Shown: positions 11,601 through 20,600 of the stretch, in pieces
Numbering within the stretch: position 1 is the first letter of the stretch
Layout: every line of letters begins with the position of its first letter
From: Yponomeuta sedellus
Taxonomy: Eukaryota; Arthropoda; Insecta; Lepidoptera; Yponomeutidae
Assembly: GCA_934045075.1 (NCBI GenBank)
Contig: OW203723.1
Coordinates: 5,801,913-5,865,912, forward strand
Reading direction: 5' to 3'
DNA length: 64,000 bases
Position numbers and translations under genes: made by a program
Notes under the pieces: generated by a model
Told to the model about the DNA's origin: nothing
Seen by the model: only the letters and a program-made list of their open reading frames with translations
The model's database searches: none

Positions 11601-14600
11601 TATTTAATGAATTTCATCTGTATATTTTCGATGCGCGAGATATACACATTATATACCGGGTTCCAAATTTGCGACGCGTACTCTAAAATACTGCGCACAT
11701 ATGTGCAGTAAAGTATTTTTAATGTCTTAATTTTTTTAAAGTCTTTAGCGTTTCTCATAACAAATCCTAGTGCTCGAGACGCTTTACTAATGATTTTTTC
11801 AATGTGAGCATCAAATAGTAATTTAGAATCGTGATGGACTCCAAGATCGCGGATGATGCTGACCCGGGGCAGAATTGTCCCTTTTAGCCTATAGTCGAAA
11901 AAAATTAGTTTGCGTTTACGACTATAAGTAGCTATGTTGCACTTTATTGGATTCAGATCTAATTGGTTGTCATAACAGTAATTTTCAAGGCGCTGAAGAT
12001 CTTTTTGTAGGCACTGAGCATCAGTAATCGAAGAAATAGTTGCAAAAATCTTCATATCATCTGCGAAACATAGAAGTTTGGACGTGAGAAAACATTTATC
12101 GATGTCGCATACAAAAATTGCAAACATTAGGGGTCCGAGCAAAGATCCCTGTGGAACTCCGCTAAGAATAGGTACCCAACCAGACATGTAATTATTGATA
12201 ACAACAGCTTGAGACCGGTTATCTATGTAGGATGCAAACCATCTTAGTAGGTCGCCACTAATGCCGATTCGCTGAAGCTTAGCTAACAGAAGATCGTGAC
12301 GGATTCTATCGAATGCCTTACTATAATCCGTGTAGATGACATCGACCTGCTCGCCCACGTCCATGGCTTCCGTTAGAGCAGAGTTCAAAAGCACCAGGTT
12401 TGAGGTTGTCGAGCGCCCCTTTAAGAAACCATGTTGAGAAAGACTGAATGACTGTTTCAGAGCAGGATAAATTTGGTTATAAATTGTTCTTTCGAAAACT
12501 TTAGATATTAAGCATAATTTAGAAATAGGTCGATAGTTAGAAATGCTGGTTTTAGGGCCTTTCTTATGAACAGGTGTAATAAATGCACGCTTCCACATTC
12601 TAGGCATAACTCCTTCATCAAGCGATCTACGAAACAATATTGATATAGGCACAGCAATTGTCTTAGCGCAATTAACAAGAAATTGAGCCGGTAAGTTATC
12701 AGGGCCTGCAGATTTTGATAGATCCAATTTAGATAGCAATGTAGCTAACACATTAACGTCCACCTGAATAGAAGAAATATTAGTTGCGGTAACCGTACCG
12801 TCATGGGAATGACTAAAACTGTTGCTCTTAGAGTTAAGAAAGTTGGACAAAAAATAATCAGAGAAAGCATTTGAAATAGATTCACCAGTGTTATAAACTT
12901 TTCCCTCGTGGGTAAGGCTTGAGGGTATCGAATTAGATTTAGATTTAGATTTTAAATAAGACCAAAAGTACTTAGGATTTTTTTCGATTGAGTTCTCTAC
13001 CGAGATAACATATTTATTGTAACAAGATGTCTCCATGTTTTTAGCTCTATCCCTCAATAACTTAAAAGATTCTTTGTCCGATAGATTACCGTATTTCTTA
13101 ATTTTTTTAAAATATTTATTCTTTTCTTTGAGAATTTTTTTGAGTGTCGGTGTGTACCATTTAGGATAATGACTGTCTGTAAACGGTTTGGTAGGTATGT
13201 GTTCATTCATGGAATTTTTGCACAGGCTATAGAAATGCTCAACAGCTTCGTCTACACCTCTTAGAGAAAATTCACTATTCCAGTCGATACTAGAGAGATA
13301 AAGGTTAATAGCATCATAGTTCCCCCGTTTGAATATAAAACGAGTACAAGGAGCACTCCGCAATAAGTTATATTGGACAAAATCAAAATGTATACTTAGC
13401 GCGCCATGGTAGGGATCAACAGGAACAAGTGAATCAGAACTACAATCCAAAATCGACACTGGGTCACTTGCAAAAATTAAATCAAGCGTCCTCCCATAGA
13501 AATTCTTAGTGCCATTGTACTGCCGAAGATTAAGTAAGTTATATTCATCAATTAAAAGAGTGCAGTCTGCTGAATTTTTATTTAAATGGGGTTCATAATA
13601 ATCATCAACTGGGAGCCAAGTAATTTCACCAAGATTAAAGTCACCTACCACGAGATATTTATCATTCGGATTGGACAAAAATATTTGTGCCAGTTTGGCG
13701 AGATAGTTTGAAAGCTGTGTCGAAAATGGATTGCCAAGATTTTGTTTGCATAAGTATAGAACACTAATATTTAATTTAGTGAGCTTCCTGGAGGCGCAAT
13801 CGCTAACCAATACACTTACCCATAAATCCTCGGCACTTGAAGTGTAGGTAGGCTGAAGAGAAACAGCTAACTGCCTTCGAGTTGCGATAAGCACACCACC
13901 TCCCAATGACTGTCCAGTAGCAACGTAATCCCGATCGCGTCGAAAAACAACATATCTACTATCAAATAACTCTGAGTCAAGTATTCCATCCAAAAGCCAT
14001 GTCTCGGTAATTATAATTATGTCGTATTCACTGGTACAGACGTTGCGATAAAATAATGTTGTTTTAGTTCTCAGACCCCGAGCATTCTGATAATATATAC
14101 TAAAGGATTTCTTTATTAAATTATCCATTTATATATTTTAAAAGCATCAAAAAAAACTTCTAAATAAAGCAGGCGAATTGATATTGCATTTACAAATTGC
14201 ACGTAATCTATTGCCTCATAGCAACTTAGAGAAGAACCTTGGTTTAGTAGAAGTGAGAAAGCTGTAATAATATTTAGCCCGTGCGAAAAAGAGATGAACG
14301 TATCTCGCATGAGTAGTATTTTGGGACGAACGGCGATAACGGAATATTTTTTTCGCTTGGCGGACGGTGTGTAGGTAAAGTTCTGAGCGGGCGCGTAGAA
14401 TAAGTCAGATGCTGACAACATTGGTGCAATTGAGAGGAGCGGTAAAAAGCTTAGCTGAATTTTAGTGTAGTCTAATGTAGTTAATGACATTCGGTTGTAG
14501 TATACATTTTCTACAAAGCGATAGACCAAAACTAATGCAAGGATTTGTATGCAGTAACTTAAGCCATTTTGTTTAAATCACTGACCACAGATATCACTTT

Positions 14601-17600
14601 AGCAGGAGACGTGTCATTTTTCCTAACATGTATCTTGGCATATTTTACCCATACATAGAGATATCCCTTCTCCTTGGCCATGGCTTTCGTCGCCGTCAGT
14701 AGCTTTTTGGACGCTGGAGTCAGGTGATCGTTAACGTAAATACGTTTACTGTCGTCCTGAAAGCCAATGTCACATGCCGTAATAATTTTTTTAGCGCGTG
14801 CGGCGGCGACGAACTCCTCTTTGATGTATCGGTTTACAAACGTTATAATGATATTTTTCTCCTTGGAATCGTAGGTGGGCACTCTTGAAATGTAGTTAAT
14901 TTGAGACTTCGGGAAATTATAGCCGACTGCTTCTCCCAGTGCATTAGCGATGGAAAATAGGTTTTCAGATGTCTTGATAGGGACGCCTTTAATCTCCACG
15001 TTATTCAGGCGGATCCATTGCTCTTTATTATCGAGAACTTTTTTGAGGTCTTCGATCTCCTTCGACGTGTCCATCAGTGTTTCCTTCACTAGCCGAATGT
15101 CAGATATAGAATTCTCGACCTTGATTAGTCTCGATCCAAATTCCTCAAGTTTAGCACTGTTGAATTCACTCGAAGTTTTAAGCTCATTTAGTTCAGCTTT
15201 GATGACTTTTACATCAGCGACAAGTCCTGGCAAGCTAGCCAGTTGAATTTTCATAGCTTGTAGTTCGCTTAGAATTGAGTCTAGTGATGCAGGACCCGAG
15301 GGTGGAGATACCTGACGATGAGACTGCAACGGAGCAACAGGCTTAAGAGCCACTTTACAGCTTGAACATCTCCAGGCCGCTTTTTTGTCAGGGGCATACT
15401 TCCGGTATGTAATTTCCTTTACATTAGCACAGGCATAGTCGAAGTAGTTATCACAGCCCTCACAATGCACCCCCTCATGAACGTCACAACCACATTTCGC
15501 ACAATTCATAATGAGATGGAGAAGAAGGTTGGTGATCTATGAACTCCCGTGCAACTCCCGTGTTGTGTACATCACGTACATCTTTTTATGTCTGAAAAGA
15601 ATCTGAGGAATTGAATTCTCTTAAGGCAGTCCCGCCACCGACTACCTCTAGAGAACATATCGGACTTTATCACATTATTAGGCCATGCGTTGCCATAGAA
15701 ATTGCATTTCGAAGGTCAGCATTCTCAAGGCACTGATAGATGGGGCCAGGAGCGCCAATGTCGACGGCGGCGTAACTCATTTTGGTTATAGAAAAGGAAA
15801 GAGTAATTTAATTAATTAGCTTGAAAGAAGTAATTCTCCTTAGAAGTTCGTAGTACATCGGCTTCGTCTCGTTCCATCCAGCTCTCGTAAATTTTGACCC
15901 TCGTAAGTACGCGAAAGACAATGAATGAGTTGTCTTTCGTTAGTTGAACGACGATAATGAAGAAGTCCCTTGCGTTAAATATTTTTGGTCCAAATTTCAA
16001 CGAATTTAAGAATCTTACCGACGGACTTTATTTATGGCGCGAGCTCAATTAAACACATATTACTAAATGTGAAGTATGAAGTGTTACAGTTTGTAACACT
16101 GTCACATTTAAAGGTGAACAAACTGTTATGCAGTTTGGTAGAAACCAATTTCAGCATATTTTTTTTATTTTTGGTTGAGTAAACATCTTCAATCAATACA
16201 TCAAGAAGATACAATAAGATATGTTGTGCAGGTATCAACGTGTGGTTTTACGCAATGAAATCCTTCATCTGAAGCTTTCATTCGTAAACTAGACAAGTCT
16301 ATTGTTGAAACATACCCCGCTAGCAAAGCATCCGTAATGCATCCCACTGAGCCTCTCGATTAGCGCATTGATGTAAAGGTTAAATAATTTAGGTGATGTA
16401 AGCCCAACCCGCCTCATAAAATCTGTTTATAATCTTGTCTGCGCGCGTAGCAATGGATGGCTATAGTAATCGTAATATACTAGTAAATGTCCGACTTCCT
16501 TCATTCCCACATGTTTCTACTTTTTATATAATTTACGCATCACAATGCGACGGAGACAAGTTATATGACCACAACACCAGGGCTCATGTTACAAAAGTTA
16601 TGAGAAACCAGATTCACCCATGTAAAGTACGCACTAGTGGTACTCTCATTCTCTTTGGTACACACTGTAGCAAGCGTAATGAACCAGCGTAAATAGATGT
16701 TGCGTGCAGACAGGACCACGAAAAATATGTAATGATTTCCTGTAATGAAGCAAATATTGAGCTCGCTACAATTTTCCATCCTACCTGATCTTGCGCGATG
16801 GTTCCGTGCCGAGGCGTTTTAAATTATTATCACTTGCCTAATAGTAAGTACGAGTAGGTATGCAGTATCAAAACTCGGTATAATTACCGTCTGTTTTTTC
16901 GTGACGTCTGACATTTTTAAATGGAATGGACACCTCGTTTGTCGTAATGGGTCCAGCCGTTTAGCCTTTGCATGTTTTTAACTATCTAGCGCCACCAATG
17001 GAATAAAAGTCATAACTTGTTTTAAAATACGTTTTTTTTTTTCAAAAAGTAAACATGAGAAATCTTAACATCTGTGGTAATTACTTTTAGAACATACAGC
17101 CTAGAGTGTAGTATAAATATAGTATTTCTTAATGATTCGCGATACACATACATAGTTATATATTAAACGGGTCAAATCGCGATTATTTATTAGGTAAAAC
17201 GTCAACAGAGAGGATGGTTTCAAGCTTTGAAATACGTGGAATCCAGTGCTAAGTAATTACAAGTCACGCGCCTTATCACCGGACCGGTCCGTTGACGTAG
17301 TGAGTGTTGTGTGTCGGCCAGCTGCGAAAAATTAATAGTGACTACCCACAATAATTGACTGTACTCGCCACTTCAGTCTACCCGAGAGCACGGCAACTGT
17401 AACGCTGCCGAAACGTCGGGAAATAAGGTAATTACGTTTTACCTCATGAATAATCGCGATTAGACCCGTTTAATATATAACTAGTATAAATATCCTAGGA
17501 CTTTAATCGATTTCCGTTAAAAACGGTCGTTTTTGGTGGAAGTCGATTAAAGTCCTGTATTGTTCATCTTAGGTTCTAGAGTGTAGGTTCTAAAAATAGC

Positions 17601-20600
17601 TATCACAGTTGTTAAGATTACTCATGTTCACTTTTAGATAAAACCGTATTACAAAACAAGTTATGAAAAAATATTCCATTGGTGGCGCTAGTTAGCGCCC
17701 TTAAGCGCCTTAAAACTATACGCGCGAAAAATATAACCCTCCTTTGAAATGTGAGAGGAATATTGGGTTCTAATATCATTAACCGCTCCACGTGAATAGA
17801 GCACATTCACACATTTATACCGGGTTTTGATATGGGATTATATCAATGGAGTTCATACAATTGATAGAATTGGTGAACAATGATAGAGATACTCGTAAGT
17901 CATAAAAAAAAATTATAACAAATTTAATGGATCCGCCTTGCGGGTTCAATTTTTAAATAAACCCATAAGGGGTTTATTTCAAAGGTCCGTAGAAACTTAA
18001 CGGTTATTGTATTCTAACCCGTTAAGTTTCAGCGATATTCAATTTATATTATTGTAATTTCTGGGTACTGTAACGATACTTCTTTATAATAGCCGGCCAG
18101 CGTAGCCGTCTAGTAAAGTTTGAGTCATTTAAAGGAAATCTTTACGTTCTGTTTAGGTGTCAGTCGTGTCTAGAGATCAAGGCCTTTGCCCAGCCTTGAT
18201 GTCTTGACACGACTGAATAAAATAAAAAAAATCAGTTTCAATAAAAGAAAGATAACAAAAAAGAAATTATTACAGCTTTAATTTTGCTTTTTAATAAGTA
18301 GATCGTTACAGTATGAGGCAGGCGGATGTGTGTAATGGATGAAGAGTTACAGAATTCGGTAGCCAGAAAGATAGAAGGGGTAAGATGAACGAAAACGGAT
18401 TTTCACGGTAAAATGCGTAGAGAAGAGAATATTTTATTTCAAGCGTATCGAATGAACTGACATGGAAAAACTATCTGTCACGTCTGACGTAAAACTTTTC
18501 ATAAAGAGTTCCATCCTACTTGGACTTCCACAAGTACAATCAAAAATAATGTGTATATATTCCGACAAATCAAAAATATTTGTTTTGCTATGTTTCGGAG
18601 ATGTAGCAAGAAAAATAAAGTTTCATCCGATAGATAGTTATAGAACACTCTATTGACAATAAAATTAGAAATTACATGGGACCTTTCTGAAACACCCTGT
18701 ATGGTAAATATCATAACACACGTGACGTGGTGACATTTCAGAAGCATGCCCAAGAAGTACTCCTCGGCAAGCGCCGAGTCTGTGACGTCATCGGGCTCCA
18801 CGACCGTCCACGCCTCCCGCATAGCTAGGAACAGTGACGACGAGGTAAATATAAAAACAAAATTCATTTTTTGAAAAAAATCACCATAGAAATGATTTTC
18901 TTTTGGTGCCATTTCTTATTGGAAATTGAATATCACTCTGGCTACTGAGAAATGCGTTGTGACGGCGTGTTTCATAAAACTATAGTACACAGTTTTTACA
19001 GTAGGTACATAGACTATTCGGTTTAAATTGCGTAGCCGAAGCTTCCTATTTTCTAATCTGGAGGCTAACAGTCTATTTTAATGCACTAACCCGTGCTAAG
19101 GACAATTTTAAAAAACCTATTTACCTGTACCTAATACAGAGGATATTGTAAAGAGGTTCGAAATTTCACTTATGCCGGTGAGTCGCCCATTAGCTCAGTT
19201 GGAAAGAGCACTGGCACGGATAGCCAGAGGTCGCGGGTTCGAATCCCGGCATGGGTGGAATTTTTAGTCTCTAAATAGGTTTTTAAAAAGTCTATGCAAT
19301 GTACATCGAATTGTCCGAGTAATTGTTGTTTTTTGAAACACGCCGTGACATCATGGATCACAATGACTTAGTATATATTTATGCATATGAACTTGCTGCA
19401 TTTAAAACCTCAGAATACGGGACAAAACTTTTATAACTAATGGACCCAGCAAACGTTGTTTTGCCATAATATTAATTTGTGACCTATTCTTAGACCTAAT
19501 AAATACACAAGAATAAAATTAAAGAACTCGTTGAAGCCGTTTCGGAGGAATTCGATAATAAAGACTATGACAAGATATTTTTAAAATAATACAGTCTACA
19601 GTCTCACTATAGGGCAGCCTTTTCTCAGAAAGAGACAGAGCGAGTATTAACCTAATCACTACCTACGGGAGACAAACTTATCAACAGCGAGAATTTTCAC
19701 TTGCTGAGTTTTTATTTTAACATACCATTTTTGTTTAAATACCTAACGGTAAAACAAAACACCGTCATCAACATAAACATCATCGTGTGGAAACCCATAT
19801 GTCTCACATAACTCTGCACTTGAAATTGTCAAACCGCAATGGGCACGCGTAGTGATTAAACCAAAACACTCTCTTTGAGAGAACTTTGTGTCCTACAGTG
19901 GACGTATATGAGCTGTACTATTAAAAGTTATAGGATCTAAACCTTACTCTAGCTTGCACGTTTCCTTATGTAAAGGCACTATTATAGTTTGCCACACGTT
20001 TTCCAGGTCAGCGGCGCTCGGAGACCTTTCATCGCAGCCCATTTCCATGGCAACACCTCACACCTCAGCCCCGACTTGCACAGCCACTATAAAGGTAATT
20101 AATGTTACAATAGTAACACCCACACAATACTATTACTTGACTTCCACACAACCGGATAACTGTGGATTGGCAATCAGGGAACGACTTATGAAAGTGTGGC
20201 TGTTTTTCCGTCGAAAAATGGAAAAACGTCCAAACTGAGGTCATTTGTGCAAGTAAATTAAAAGTAAACTAGCCGTAGTTTTATTTCATTTTAGAGTTTT
20301 ATCTGACTTAAATCGTCTAGAAAAAAATTTATAGAGCTTTTTAAAACTGCGACTGGCGCGGCTGGTTTTATGAAATGTATCTAAATTAGTTGGTAAGTGA
20401 ATTGCAAATTATTGCACTATAGTCAAATCTAATTATATTGAGGACATGCATTTCGCTCTGTGTAAATTGTGCTTTGGGGTTTCTTTAGTCCCACGCGGCC
20501 AAAAAATAATGTAAACTTAACATAAACTCACGCATGTTTTCCGGAGGGGTAGGTAGAGATCAGGGCCAACCACTACCCACGATCCTTACAGATCTCTTCC

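Larger units (their letters stand above)
10950..15600 (-). mobile_element. full-length non-LTR retrotransposon 2 (CR1/Jockey-like)
   Basis: The second intact minus-strand LINE lies directly upstream (in gene sense, downstream) of LINE 1. ORF1 is at 14559-15509 and EN/RT at 11231-14128. The 3' end is an (AAAAT)n-type tail at about 10950-10976, read TTTTATTTTATTTTATT on the plus strand. A run of 19 A at about 11212-11230 abuts the stop codon. The 5' end near 15600 is approximate. The tail and ORF1 differ from LINE 1, so these are two families. Confidence 0.8.

Noticed and set aside
18499..18912. 137-codon minus-strand ORF
   Set aside because: Antisense across egr-like exon d; no domain and no codon pattern.
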